From: UBA5078 sp964538025
GTDB taxonomy: Bacteria; Pseudomonadota; Gammaproteobacteria; Pseudomonadales; Pseudohongiellaceae
NCBI GenBank assembly: GCA_964538025.1
Contig: CAZICZ010000005.1
Location: 1-64,000 of the forward strand
Length of the DNA stretch: 64,000 nt
Direction of reading: 5' to 3'
Both the position numbers and the translations under genes were made by a program. Shown here piece after piece: positions 41,947-50,918 of this stretch; position 1 is the first letter of the stretch, and every line of letters begins with the position of its first letter. The notes beneath the pieces are model-generated. The model was given only the letters and a program-made list of their open reading frames with translations. It did no database searches and was not told the origin of the DNA.

Positions 41947-44145
41947 CTATTGCAACGGCGCAGTCTGGGTAGCCCCCCCTGCCTCTTTGTCCGCGTTTGC
42001 CCGGGCAATGATGTAGTGGCGGATGGCATCGGGATCAGCAGCTTCCAGTGTGCCTGCAAAGGACACCATGCCGCCGCCCTGCAACTCGCCGCCAAGCACG
42101 ACGGAGTTCCACATTTCGGCGCTGTACAGCCGCTGGCTGTAGCGCAGGTCCGGGAACGTGCCAACGCTTGCGCTCACGCCTGCCGGTCCGTGACAGACGC
42201 TGCAGAAGCGTCCGTAAACCTGCTCACCGTGTGCCACTGTCTCAAAATCCGCTGTCAGGGGCGGAGGATTGAGCACCTCGGCAGCTGTCACTTCCTGCGG
42301 CAATTCGGCCGGCAGGCGGGCCGTGCCGCCCTGCTTGAATACCAGCAGACGGGAATTGTTGGTCGAGGCGCGGGTGGTGGCCCCACTGGCATTGGGACCC
42401 TCGGTGGGCAGTGCGCGCCCACCCGTCAATACCGCCACGTATTGCTGACCGTCCACCAGGAAGGTGATCGGCGCGGCAACCGTCATGGCCTGTGTCGGGG
42501 CCGTCCACAGCAGCTCGCCGGTGTCGTCCTTGAAGGCACTGAATTCCCCTGCGGCATTGCCCTGGAACACCAAACCGCCGGCGGTGCTCAGCACGCCCGC
42601 TGCGTCAGTGGCCACAATCTTGGGCACGCGCCAGACTTCGCGCTGCGCCACCGGGTCCCAGGCCAGCAGATAGGCGGAGCGTTTCGGCGCAGCCTCTCCC
42701 GCCGCCATCACCAGCGCGCCTCCCGCGGCAAAATCCGTCCCGGTGTTCCAGCCGCGTTGCGAGGTGATGAAGTCGGTTTCTGCCACATATCCCATGAACT
42801 GCTCGGTGGCGGGCAGATAAACCAGATTGGTGCGCTGGCTGAAGGACATGGGGTGCCAGTTATGCCCGCCCTGCGGCCCGGGTGACACGATCATCGGGAT
42901 GCTGGTTTCGTTGTAGCGTGCCTCGGGAATCTCCACGGGACGGTCGGTCTCCAGATCGATATGAGAGGCCCAGCTCACCGGGACAAATTTTTCCGCGGTG
43001 ATCAGCTGGCCGGTTGCGGCGTCCAGCACATAGAAGAACCCGTTCTTGGGCGCCTGCATCACGACGCGGCGCGGCTGTCCGTCGATGTCCACCGTGGCGA
43101 CGATGATGTGCGCCGTGGCGGTGTAATCCCAGGTTTCGCCCGGCGTGGTCTGGTAATGCCAGCGGTAGCTGCCGTCATCCGGATTGATCGCCACGATGGA
43201 CGAAAGGAACAGGTTGTCCCCGCCGCCGGGGCTGCGCAGGCTCTGGTTCCACGGGGAGCCGTTGCCCACGCCGATGTAAAGCAGGTTGAGGTCGGCGTCA
43301 TAGGCCATGGCATCCCACACCGTGCCGCCACCGCCCAGTCGCCACCATTCTCCGTTCCAGGTGCGGGCTGCCATTTCCAGCTCGGGCTGTTCAAAGCCGT
43401 TCGCGGGATTGCCGGGCACCGTGTAGTAACGCCATTTCTGTTCGCCGGTATGGGCATCGTAGGCCGTCACATAGCCACGAACGCCATATTCGGCGCCCCC
43501 ATTCCCGATGATCACCTGCCCCTTCACGATACGGGGAGCGCCGGTGATGGTGTAGGGCAGCTCCGGGTCCACCGTCATCACACTCCACTGCTCCTCGCCC
43601 GTGGTGGAATCCAGCGCGATCAGGCGGCCATCGATGGTGCCGACAAAGACCTTGCCTTCCCAGACGGCAACGCCGCGATTGACCACGTCGCAGCAGGCGT
43701 CTACGCCTTTGGCCGGGTCCACTGCCGGGTCATAGGACCACAGGGGCCGACCGGTACGCACATCGAAGGCCTTCACATGGCTCCATGCGGTGCTCACATA
43801 CAGGGCACCGTCCACGACGATGGGCGTCGCTTCCTGCATGCGGCTGGTGTCCATATCGGCGTACCAGGCGAGGCTCAGCTCGCCGACTGTCTCCGGCGTC
43901 AGCTGTGACAGGGGGCTGTAGCGCGCCTCGCCATAATCGCGTCCGGTGCTCATCCAGTTGCCCGGTTCTTCATCGGCCGCGATGATGCGCTCGGCGTTGA
44001 CTGCCGCGCTGTAGGGGACCGCAGCGGCCGTGGACGCTGTGTCAGGGGCAGCGGCGCCGGGTGCCGGGGACTCAGTGGCGGGACTGCACGCCGCCAGCAG
44101 AATGGCGGTGCTCAGCGAGCCGAGGACGAGAACTGCATTTTTCAC
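41947..44145 (-). CDS. Quinohemoprotein alcohol dehydrogenase (PQQ propeller plus C-terminal cytochrome c), lipoprotein
   Basis: A 732-residue periplasmic alcohol dehydrogenase. A lipoprotein signal ends ILLAAC-SP (Cys20). The propeller begins NWMSTGRDYGEARYSPLSQL; DACCDVV carries the adjacent-cysteine disulfide of PQQ alcohol dehydrogenases, and GNGSPWNQS and TWDYTATA hold the Ca2+/PQQ residues including the catalytic Asp. The C-terminal ~90 residues are a cytochrome c domain with heme motif CSVCH and a distal Met region. This is the type II arrangement: electrons pass from PQQ to the bound heme. It is 52 bp downstream of a second quinohemoprotein gene on the same strand. Confidence 0.92.
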   Translation of the reverse strand: MKNAVLVLGSLSTAILLAACSPATESPAPGAAAPDTASTAAAVPYSAAVNAERIIAADEEPGNWMSTGRDYGEARYSPLSQLTPETVGELSLAWYADMDTSRMQEATPIVVDGALYVSTAWSHVKAFDVRTGRPLWSYDPAVDPAKGVDACCDVVNRGVAVWEGKVFVGTIDGRLIALDSTTGEEQWSVMTVDPELPYTITGAPRIVKGQVIIGNGGAEYGVRGYVTAYDAHTGEQKWRYYTVPGNPANGFEQPELEMAARTWNGEWWRLGGGGTVWDAMAYDADLNLLYIGVGNGSPWNQSLRSPGGGDNLFLSSIVAINPDDGSYRWHYQTTPGETWDYTATAHIIVATVDIDGQPRRVVMQAPKNGFFYVLDAATGQLITAEKFVPVSWASHIDLETDRPVEIPEARYNETSIPMIVSPGPQGGHNWHPMSFSQRTNLVYLPATEQFMGYVAETDFITSQRGWNTGTDFAAGGALVMAAGEAAPKRSAYLLAWDPVAQREVWRVPKIVATDAAGVLSTAGGLVFQGNAAGEFSAFKDDTGELLWTAPTQAMTVAAPITFLVDGQQYVAVLTGGRALPTEGPNASGATTRASTNNSRLLVFKQGGTARLPAELPQEVTAAEVLNPPPLTADFETVAHGEQVYGRFCSVCHGPAGVSASVGTFPDLRYSQRLYSAEMWNSVVLGGELQGGGMVSFAGTLEAADPDAIRHYIIARANADKEAGGATQTAPLQ

Positions 44146-44197
44146 AATAAGGATCTCCCTTGTCTGTCACGTTATGAGGACTTGCCACGATCCGGCC

Positions 44198-46030
44198 CTA
44201 AGGGCGCGGTAATCGAAAAACCAGCAGCGCGTTACCCGGGAGTTGACCGAAAGTGGCGTATCCACTGTTCACGATCAGGTAATCTCCCGCGATGACCGGA
44301 CCCACCGAGTCGATGGCACCGCCTTTCGCAGGCACGCCATTGAGGGTGGAAAACTCCTGCCGCGTGTCGAACTCCCACAGAACCGCGCCATCTTTTTGGT
44401 CATGGGCAAACAACACACCGCTCAGCGACCCGGCAAAGACCAGATCCTGTGTGGCGCTCACGGCGGAGGAGTAGGCGTCATTGCAGGCGGGCGGGCCGTC
44501 GGCGCAGCGTGCGGGCGCGGGAGTGTACCAGAGCGAGGCGCCTGTCTTCATGTCCAGGGCGTGCAGGCCGGGCTGACGGGGCATTCCCTCGCCGCCGCCC
44601 AGCGCGCGGTCGGACACCGGCACAAAGGCGGTGTCACCGACAAAACTCATTCCCCAATGCACGCCCCCGAGAGCACTGCCCCGACCAACACGGGTCTCCC
44701 AGAGCAATTTGCCGCCATCGTTCGGGTCCAGCCCGAACACCATCGCCCCCTTGGTCCCCGCGACCAGCACATTGCGCCCGTCGGAGAGCTGGGCATTGAG
44801 CACCGAAGCGCCGATGTCGAAATCCGGCCCGGCATCGGGACAGTTGGGATGTCCGGGGGTGGTACAGGCCATCGTAAAGGCGTCGTGCTCGGTGGTCTGA
44901 TGCACCCACTCCATGGCGCCCGTGTCCATGTTGAACGCAATGATGGCATCACTGGTCGCGCTGGCGGGGCGCGTATAGTTTTGACCGGTACCCACATAGA
45001 CGCGCTTGCGTGCCAGATCGACGGTCGGGGCATCCCAGATGGGAGCGCCCGAGGGCGCCAGAACCGCTTTACCCGCCGCGTTGCTGCCCACCTGGACGGC
45101 CTCGTCCATGATGTAGGTATGCCAGAGCTTTTCGCCCGTGTTCAGATCATAGGCCGCCATGTTGCCGCGGAAGGTGCAGCAGGCGTGATTGGGATTGCCG
45201 GCAGCCGCCACCTCGATGGAGGACACGGGCACAAAAATCTTGTTGTCGGCCACGACAGGAGACCCGGTGCTGCGGGCAAACGGGTGCGGGTCCACATCAG
45301 CGTGCCACACGCGTTCCCCGGTGCGCGCATCCAGCACAAACACGCGGTTTGAGACATCGGCTCCCACCAGCAGGGTCTTGCCCAGCGCCGGGGAGTCCAC
45401 TACGGAAAGCGCGCCCCGGACTTCCGAGGTCGCAAGGCTGGTCCAGTAGGCACAGCCGGAGGCGAGGTCCAAGGCGTACAGTGTGCCGGTATTGCTGCCC
45501 AGGAACATGACGCCATTGATCACCGAGGGCTGCGCGCGGGCATTGGAGGAATCCTCAAAGCCAAAGGCCCAGGCCAACTCGAGCGAGCCTACGTTGTCCA
45601 CATTCAGGGAACTGCCTGCTGCCGATTGGGCGCGGGCGTTGTTACCGCCATTGCCCCACCCGTTCCAGTTGCCGGCACCCCCCAGATCCAGCGACGGCAT
45701 GGGCGCGCTGCAGGCGGTGAGCGTCTCCACGCGCTGCGCATTGAAGCGGCCGTTGCTGAGATATTCCGCCAGCGCCACTTTCTGGGCAGTGCTCAGGGCG
45801 TTTCCCTGGGCCTGCATCAGCCCGGCATCGAGTGCATGAAAGATGCTGTTGGCGGTGAAGGTGCCTAAGGCGGCCCGGGACGGTGTGCGCAGATCAGTGG
45901 GTGCTGCGTGACACGTGGCGCAGTATTGCTCATACAGCGCCTGCCCTTCCTGGGCCTGCACGGACGGCAGGCACGCCGCGGTAATCAGGAGCGCAAACAT
46001 GGACAGGGAAGTGAGCGTCTTTCTTATCAT
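44198..46030 (-). CDS. PQQ dehydrogenase with N-terminal cytochrome c (polyvinyl-alcohol dehydrogenase type)
   Basis: A 610-residue exported quinohemoprotein. After a signal peptide (MIRKTLTSLSMFALLITAAC...) comes a cytochrome c domain with heme motif C37-A-T-C40-H41, then a PQQ propeller (WNGWGNGGNNARAQ, LYALDLASGCAYW, HACCTFRGNMAAYDLNTGEKLW, GASVLNAQLSDGRNVLVAGTKGAMVFGLDP). Heme first, propeller second is the order seen in polyvinyl-alcohol dehydrogenases, the reverse of its neighbour. Substrate is unproven. Signal cleavage could be at VQA-QE or at a weak lipobox. The ATG at 46030 is used; the frame upstream has no ribosome site. No PQQ synthesis genes are in the window. Confidence 0.88.
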   Translation of the reverse strand: MIRKTLTSLSMFALLITAACLPSVQAQEGQALYEQYCATCHAAPTDLRTPSRAALGTFTANSIFHALDAGLMQAQGNALSTAQKVALAEYLSNGRFNAQRVETLTACSAPMPSLDLGGAGNWNGWGNGGNNARAQSAAGSSLNVDNVGSLELAWAFGFEDSSNARAQPSVINGVMFLGSNTGTLYALDLASGCAYWTSLATSEVRGALSVVDSPALGKTLLVGADVSNRVFVLDARTGERVWHADVDPHPFARSTGSPVVADNKIFVPVSSIEVAAAGNPNHACCTFRGNMAAYDLNTGEKLWHTYIMDEAVQVGSNAAGKAVLAPSGAPIWDAPTVDLARKRVYVGTGQNYTRPASATSDAIIAFNMDTGAMEWVHQTTEHDAFTMACTTPGHPNCPDAGPDFDIGASVLNAQLSDGRNVLVAGTKGAMVFGLDPNDGGKLLWETRVGRGSALGGVHWGMSFVGDTAFVPVSDRALGGGEGMPRQPGLHALDMKTGASLWYTPAPARCADGPPACNDAYSSAVSATQDLVFAGSLSGVLFAHDQKDGAVLWEFDTRQEFSTLNGVPAKGGAIDSVGPVIAGDYLIVNSGYATFGQLPGNALLVFRLPRP

Positions 46031-46388
46031 TGTGAGTCCCCTTTTCTGTGGCGGTTGGTGCAGACGTATTGTGTGCCCCCTCGCCGGGATCACCCGGAAC
46101 AGGGGGTGTGGCGAATCATGTCGGGAGCGCGAACGGTGACGGGCAAGCTCGCCGGAACATCCTGTTTCCACGGCAGTTTTGCGCGAGCCATGATCTTACC
46201 TGAACGGGAAGGCAGAACAAGCCGGGCGGTGGCCGAAATTCGCGCGCCGCGACCTTTTTATTGGCCCCGCGCGTTGCCTGTGGTGTATAGTTCCGGCCGG
46301 TTTCCCGTCCCTTCGTCGCGCCGACATGGCCTGCGCCTTCGGGGCGGTCGAGCTCCCGCACACCGATGTCGCTGTGAGACCACATCTG
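46031..46388. other. Divergent intergenic region before corA
   Basis: The 358-bp gap separates the divergent quinohemoprotein operon and corA. I see no gene. TATAGT at 46286-46291 may be the corA -10, about 98 bp upstream of the start; a small palindrome CCGGG-atca-CCCGG occurs near 46084. No strong operator is apparent. Confidence 0.3.
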
Positions 46389-47342
46389 ATGCTGAACATC
46401 TACACCCTCAACAAAGACCATTGTCTGGTCAGCCGCACCGAGGCCGATGCCACGCTACCGCTGACCTCCGCCCTGTGGCTCGATCTGGTAGACCCCACAG
46501 ACGAAGAACGGCACATGGTAGAAATCCAGAACCGTCAAACCTTGCCGGACACCGAGGACGTGGAAGAGATCGAGGCGAGTGCGCGCTCTTACCAGGACGA
46601 GGCCGGCGGCCTGCACGTGCACTCCATGTTTCTGCACCACGTGGAAGACCGCCCCCGCAACACCACGGTGGCCTTTACCCTGACCGGCGATCAGCTGATT
46701 ACCCTGCGCGAGCGCGAGATTCCTGCCTTCCGTCTGCTGCGCATGCGCGCCAAGCGGCAAAAGGGGCTGACCAATGACGCCGTGGCCATTCTGCTGGCGT
46801 TGTTCGAGATCAAAATTGATGACCTTGCCGACACGCTGGAAGAGGTCTACACCGGCCTTGAGCACACCAGCAACCTGGTCCTGGAAGAAGGCGATGGCAA
46901 TATCGAGGACGCCATCGACGAGCTGGCGCGCCACGAAGATACCAACGGCAAGGTCCGCCTCTGCCTGATGGACACCCAGCGCGCCCTGACCTTCCTGCTG
47001 CGCCACGGCAAGCTGGCGGCCGACCACGCGGAAACTGCCCGCGAGCTGCTGCGTGACATCGAGTCCCTGCTCCCCCACAACAGCTTCGTGTTCGACAAGG
47101 TGAACTTCCTGATGGATGCTGCCCAGGGTTTCATCAATATCGAACAGAACCAGATCATCAAGATATTCTCGATTGCCGCCGTGGTGTTTCTGCCGCCGAC
47201 CCTGGTCGCCAGTGCCTATGGCATGAACTTCGATTTCATGCCGGAGCTGGACTGGCTGCTCGGCTACCCCTGGGCCATCGGCCTGATGATTCTCTCGGGG
47301 ATCGCCCCCTACTGGTATTTCAAACGCAAGGGCTGGCTGTAA
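46389..47342 (+). CDS. corA: CorA-type magnesium/divalent cation transporter
   Basis: A 317-residue pentameric channel. The long cytoplasmic helical funnel precedes two C-terminal membrane helices (IFSIAAVVFLPPTLVASAYGMNFDFMPEL and PWAIGLMILSGIAPYWYFKRKGWL) with the pore signature YGMNF. The ATG at 46389 (MLNIYTLNKD) is taken; the frame extends 21 codons upstream to an ATG in a region without family similarity. The secreted amidohydrolase gene begins 25 bp downstream. Confidence 0.92.
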   Translation: MLNIYTLNKDHCLVSRTEADATLPLTSALWLDLVDPTDEERHMVEIQNRQTLPDTEDVEEIEASARSYQDEAGGLHVHSMFLHHVEDRPRNTTVAFTLTGDQLITLREREIPAFRLLRMRAKRQKGLTNDAVAILLALFEIKIDDLADTLEEVYTGLEHTSNLVLEEGDGNIEDAIDELARHEDTNGKVRLCLMDTQRALTFLLRHGKLAADHAETARELLRDIESLLPHNSFVFDKVNFLMDAAQGFINIEQNQIIKIFSIAAVVFLPPTLVASAYGMNFDFMPELDWLLGYPWAIGLMILSGIAPYWYFKRKGWL

Positions 47343-47367
47343 GATCCCGCCCGCAAGGAGACTTCCC

Positions 47368-48654
47368 ATGCGCCCCCTCCTCCTGAGTCTCGCTCTCGGC
47401 CTGTTCATTCCCGCAGCGGCGGCGCAGGAGTCGGCGCTTCCCGACACTGTGCAAACACTGATTGACCGCGTGATGCCCCAGGTCGTCGAGTGGCGGCGGG
47501 ATTTTCACCAACACCCCGAACTGGGCAATCAGGAAACCCGCACCGCGGGCATCGTGGCGGAATACCTGCAGTACCTCGGCATGGAAGTGCGTACCGGCGT
47601 CGCCCATACGGGCGTGATCGGCATCTTGCGCGGTGCCCTCCCCGGCCCCGTGATTGCGCTGCGTGCCGACATGGACGCGCTGCCTGTTGTGGAAGAGGTC
47701 GATCTTCCTTTCGCCTCACGGGAACGCACGGTCTATAACGGGGTAGATGTGGGGGTCATGCATGCCTGCGGGCACGACAATCATGTCGCGATTCTGATGG
47801 GCACCGCCAGCGTGCTGTCCCAGATGCAGGCAGAGTTGCCTGGCACCATTGTGTTTCTGTTTCAACCGGCGGAGGAAGGCGCCCCCGACGGCGAAGAAGG
47901 CGGCGCCGACCTGATGCTCAAGGAAGGGGCCTTTCGTGACCCCCGCCCCGAGGCGGTATTCGGCCTGCATGTCTCCCCGATTCCCGTTGGCGCCATTGCC
48001 GTGCGCAAGCAGGGCATGATGGCCTCCAGCGATGAATTCCGCATTACCGTGAAAGGCCAGCAGACCCACGGCGCACAGCCCTGGAGTGGCGTGGACCCCA
48101 TCGTTGTGGCCTCGCAGATCGTGCTCGGCCTGCAGACCATTGCAAGTCGCCAGCTCGACGCCACGCTGACACCGTCGATCATCACCGTGGGCGCCATCAA
48201 TGGCGGCATTCGCAACAACATCATTCCAGAATCCGTGGAGATGATCGGCACGATCCGCACCTTCGATGCGGGCACACGCGAGCAGATTCATCAGCGCGTG
48301 CGCCGCACCGCGATGCAGATCGCTGCCAGCGCCGGCGCCAGCGCCGATGTGGAGATCGAGATCGGCTACCCCGTGACAAGCAATGACCCGGCGCTCACCG
48401 AGCGCATGATGCCCACCCTGCAACGCGTTGTCGGCCCGGGAGTGGTGGAATCGCCCCGTGTCACCACGGCGGAGGATTTTTCCTATTTTGCGCAGGAGGT
48501 GCCGGGGCTGTTCTTTTTTCTTGGCGTCGCCCCCGAGAATCCGGAACTGGTGTTCCCGAACCATTCGCCCCGTTTCTTTGCGGATGAGCGCGCACTGCCC
48601 ATCGGCGTGAAGGCGATGACGGCCCTGGCTCTGGACTACCTGCATCGCCGCTGA
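47368..48654 (+). CDS. Exported M20D amidohydrolase
   Basis: A 428-residue zinc amidohydrolase of the hippuricase/IAA-amino-acid hydrolase family (M20D). Signal peptide MRPLLLSLALGLFIPAAAAQ. Active-site features: RRDFHQHPELGNQE, ALRADMDALPV (Asp ligand), MHACGHDNHVAILMG (Cys and His ligands), FQPAEEG (catalytic Glu), and FGLHVSPIPVG. A dimerisation domain (QQTHGAQPWSGVDPI) separates the two parts of the catalytic domain. It probably removes acyl or amino-acid groups in the periplasm. AAGGAG precedes the ATG. Confidence 0.9.
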   Translation: MRPLLLSLALGLFIPAAAAQESALPDTVQTLIDRVMPQVVEWRRDFHQHPELGNQETRTAGIVAEYLQYLGMEVRTGVAHTGVIGILRGALPGPVIALRADMDALPVVEEVDLPFASRERTVYNGVDVGVMHACGHDNHVAILMGTASVLSQMQAELPGTIVFLFQPAEEGAPDGEEGGADLMLKEGAFRDPRPEAVFGLHVSPIPVGAIAVRKQGMMASSDEFRITVKGQQTHGAQPWSGVDPIVVASQIVLGLQTIASRQLDATLTPSIITVGAINGGIRNNIIPESVEMIGTIRTFDAGTREQIHQRVRRTAMQIAASAGASADVEIEIGYPVTSNDPALTERMMPTLQRVVGPGVVESPRVTTAEDFSYFAQEVPGLFFFLGVAPENPELVFPNHSPRFFADERALPIGVKAMTALALDYLHRR

Positions 48655-48715
48655 GGACCATCGAGATGTGAACGTTTTCCACCCGTCGCCACCGCGGTGG
48701 CCGAGGACCCTGACC

Positions 48716-49330
48716 ATGCTCAAATTCTATTACGCCCCCAAAACCTGCGCCCTTGCCGTCCATCTCGCGCTGGAGCATATCGGCGCGCCCTATGAGGCCA
48801 TTGCGCTGGATTTCAGCCAGCAGGCGCAGCGATCCGCCCAGTACCTCGCGCTCAATCCGAAGGGACGGGTCCCCTCGCTGGAGACCGAACGCGGCGTGCT
48901 GACCGAGACTCCCGCGCTGCTGCTCTATCTGTGCCAGCGTTTTCCCGACGCCGGTCTAGCCCCGCTGGAGGACGCCTTCGCCACGGCCCAGATGCAGGCT
49001 TTCAATAACTATCTGTGCGCAACCGTCCACGTGGCGCATGCACACCGTGTGCGAGGCGCACGCTGGGCAGACGAGCCCAGCTCCCTCGAAGACATGAAAC
49101 GCAAGGTGCCGCAGACAATGGGCGAGTGCATGGCGCTGATCGAACACGGGATGCTCAAGGGGCCGTGGGTCATGGGGGAACAGTACACCGTCGCGGACAT
49201 GTACCTGTTTACGATCGCCAATTGGCTGGAGGGGGACAGCGTGGACCTGAGCAAGCTGCCCAGAGTGATCGCCCACCGCGAGCGCATGAAGCAGGACCCG
49301 CGGGTGGCGAGGATTCACGCCCTGTACTGA
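48716..49330 (+). CDS. Glutathione S-transferase family protein
   Basis: A 204-residue cytosolic GST. N-terminal thioredoxin-fold domain: MLKFYYAPKTCALAVHLALEHIGAPYEAIALDF, then NPKGRVPSLETERGVLTETPALLLYL with the cis-Pro and the glutathione-binding Glu-Thr/Ser step. The C-terminal helical domain has WVMGEQYTVADMYLF with the capping-box Asp. Substrate is unknown. The ATG at 48716 starts the fold; no neighbouring gene suggests a pathway. Confidence 0.88.
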   Translation: MLKFYYAPKTCALAVHLALEHIGAPYEAIALDFSQQAQRSAQYLALNPKGRVPSLETERGVLTETPALLLYLCQRFPDAGLAPLEDAFATAQMQAFNNYLCATVHVAHAHRVRGARWADEPSSLEDMKRKVPQTMGECMALIEHGMLKGPWVMGEQYTVADMYLFTIANWLEGDSVDLSKLPRVIAHRERMKQDPRVARIHALY

Positions 49331-49336
49331 CGACGA

Positions 49337-49561
49337 TCAGGCAAGAATGCGGGCGGGGTGTCGTGCAGCAATGGACACATCGCCCCACAGCATCGACCAG
49401 GACGCCGATTCTTCCTGCGTGGCATCAAATTGGTCGACCGGATAGAGCGCGTCAACAGCCCCGGAGGTCATTGCCTGGGCAACAGACAATCGCCGCACTT
49501 CTCTCACCGAATGGGGTACGACTGGGGGGATGGCCTCGGCATTTTTCTGTGGCTTGCGCAT
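49337..49561 (-). CDS. Small orphan protein (74 residues)
   Basis: Unrecognised. It has an excellent ribosome site (AGAAGGAG, 6 nt before ATG), which supports it being a real gene. The sequence starts MRKPQKNAEAIPPVVPHSVRE, then VRRLSVAQAMTSGAVDALYPVDQFDATQEESASWSMLWGD. No signal peptide, cysteines or membrane helix; the C-terminal half is Ala-rich with an acidic patch. It lies convergent to the GST gene, 6 bp from its stop. Confidence 0.5.
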   Translation of the reverse strand: MRKPQKNAEAIPPVVPHSVREVRRLSVAQAMTSGAVDALYPVDQFDATQEESASWSMLWGDVSIAARHPARILA

Positions 49562-49774
49562 GGTGTTCTCCTTCTGTTGACACGGGCTCTATCTGATCGT
49601 GGCGCCACTATGACAGCCAATTGTGGCAGCTTGATGGACGCATTCGGATAGATTATGAAAAGTAGCGCCCTGTCTCCTTGCATGCCGATGCTTCCTCCGC
49701 CACACCGATTGCAGTAGCATGCTTAGGCCTTGCATCCGCACGCAATGTCACCCGTCGCTTTAAGGAAATTACCC

Positions 49775-50854
49775 ATGAAAAATAAGAAGAATTTCAACAA
49801 GACCGTGCTCGGCCTGATTGGTTCAGGCGCACTGCTGGCCGTCTTCGGCTATGTGAATGCCCAGGGGGAACCCCCCGCCGTCATCGAAACCAGTTCCCAC
49901 ATCTTCACCCGCATGGCGGAGGGGGTGTATCAGGTCACCGGAACCGGCGAAGTCTATGTCATGAGCAATGCGCTGATGCTCGTGGGCGATGAGGACGTGC
50001 TGCTGGTGGACTCCCATGTCACGCCCAACGCGGCCAACGCCCTGCTGCGCTCCGTGCAGGCCGTGACCGACAAGCCCGTCCGTTACCTCGTGAATTCCCA
50101 TTACCACTTCGACCACGCCCACGGCAATCAGGTGTTCCCGGAGCAGGTCGAGATCATCGGTCACAGCTATACCCGCACCAAGCTCAACGGAGAGATGGGC
50201 AATGTACTGACCGAGTCCACCATGGTCAGCTTTACCGAAGGCGTGCCCGCGCTTGTGGAAAGCCTGCGCGCCCAGCTGTCCGATACGCGTGACCCAACGG
50301 AGCGCGCTGCACTTGAACGTCGTCTGAAGGCGCAGGAAGCACACATGATCTCGCTGAAGGAGATCATCCCCACGCCGCCGAACATCACGCTGGAAACCAA
50401 GATGACGCTGTACCAGAAAATGGGCGATACCGACCGCGAGATCCAGTTGCTGCACCTGGGCCGTGCCCACACCGCCGGCGACGTGGTGATCTACCTGCCA
50501 CAGGAGCGCCTGGTGTTTACCGGCGACATGATGCTGCCGTCCCTGTCCTATATGGGCGACAGCTTTCCCCTCGAGTGGGTCGACACGCTTGAAGCCCTCA
50601 AGGCCATTGATTTTGACGTGATCCTGCCGGGCCATGGCGCGCCGGTGCAGGGCAAGGACGAAATCGGATTCTTCCAGGCCTATGTGGCCGACCTGTGGCA
50701 GAAAACCTCGGACCTGAAAGCGCGCGGTCTGACGGCCGAGCAGGTCGCTGAGCAGATCGACATGACCAATCACGGCTCACACTACGGACAGATCCGGGGC
50801 CCCGGCGCCGATGTCCGGGCTATTCGCCGCATCTTTACCCTGCTGGACGAGTAA
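49775..50854 (+). CDS. Exported metallo-beta-lactamase-fold hydrolase
   Basis: A 359-residue MBL-fold enzyme with a signal peptide (KTVLGLIGSGALLAVFGYVNAQ). The metal site is intact: VNSHYHFDHAHGNQ (H-x-H-x-D-H), then GRAHTAGDVVIYLP and ILPGHGAPV supplying further His/Asp ligands. A long insertion (about 150-215) carries a helical segment (RDPTERAALERRLKAQEAHMISLKEI). Substrate unknown; similar exported MBL proteins include alkylsulfatases, lactonases and RNase-like enzymes, and none is indicated. AAGGA lies about 9 nt upstream of the ATG. Confidence 0.88.
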   Translation: MKNKKNFNKTVLGLIGSGALLAVFGYVNAQGEPPAVIETSSHIFTRMAEGVYQVTGTGEVYVMSNALMLVGDEDVLLVDSHVTPNAANALLRSVQAVTDKPVRYLVNSHYHFDHAHGNQVFPEQVEIIGHSYTRTKLNGEMGNVLTESTMVSFTEGVPALVESLRAQLSDTRDPTERAALERRLKAQEAHMISLKEIIPTPPNITLETKMTLYQKMGDTDREIQLLHLGRAHTAGDVVIYLPQERLVFTGDMMLPSLSYMGDSFPLEWVDTLEALKAIDFDVILPGHGAPVQGKDEIGFFQAYVADLWQKTSDLKARGLTAEQVAEQIDMTNHGSHYGQIRGPGADVRAIRRIFTLLDE

Positions 50855-50866
50855 GCGCGTCTGCAC

Positions 50867-50907
50867 AAAAAAAACGCCTGCCCCCGCGAAGGAGGCAGGC
50901 GTTTTTT
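50867..50907. terminator. Bidirectional terminator between convergent hydrolase genes
   Basis: Stem ACGCCTGCC / GGCAGGCGT (50874-50882 and 50894-50902) with A-run on one side and T-run on the other, 12 bp from each flanking stop. It can serve the plus-strand MBL gene and the minus-strand M19 peptidase. Confidence 0.93.
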
Positions 50908-50918
50908 ATTTTCCTCTA

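Noticed and set aside
49337..49561. Lasso peptide or other RiPP precursor
   Set aside because: A Thr lies two residues before a Gly, as in lasso leaders, but no Asp/Glu is at core positions 7-9 and no maturation genes are nearby.
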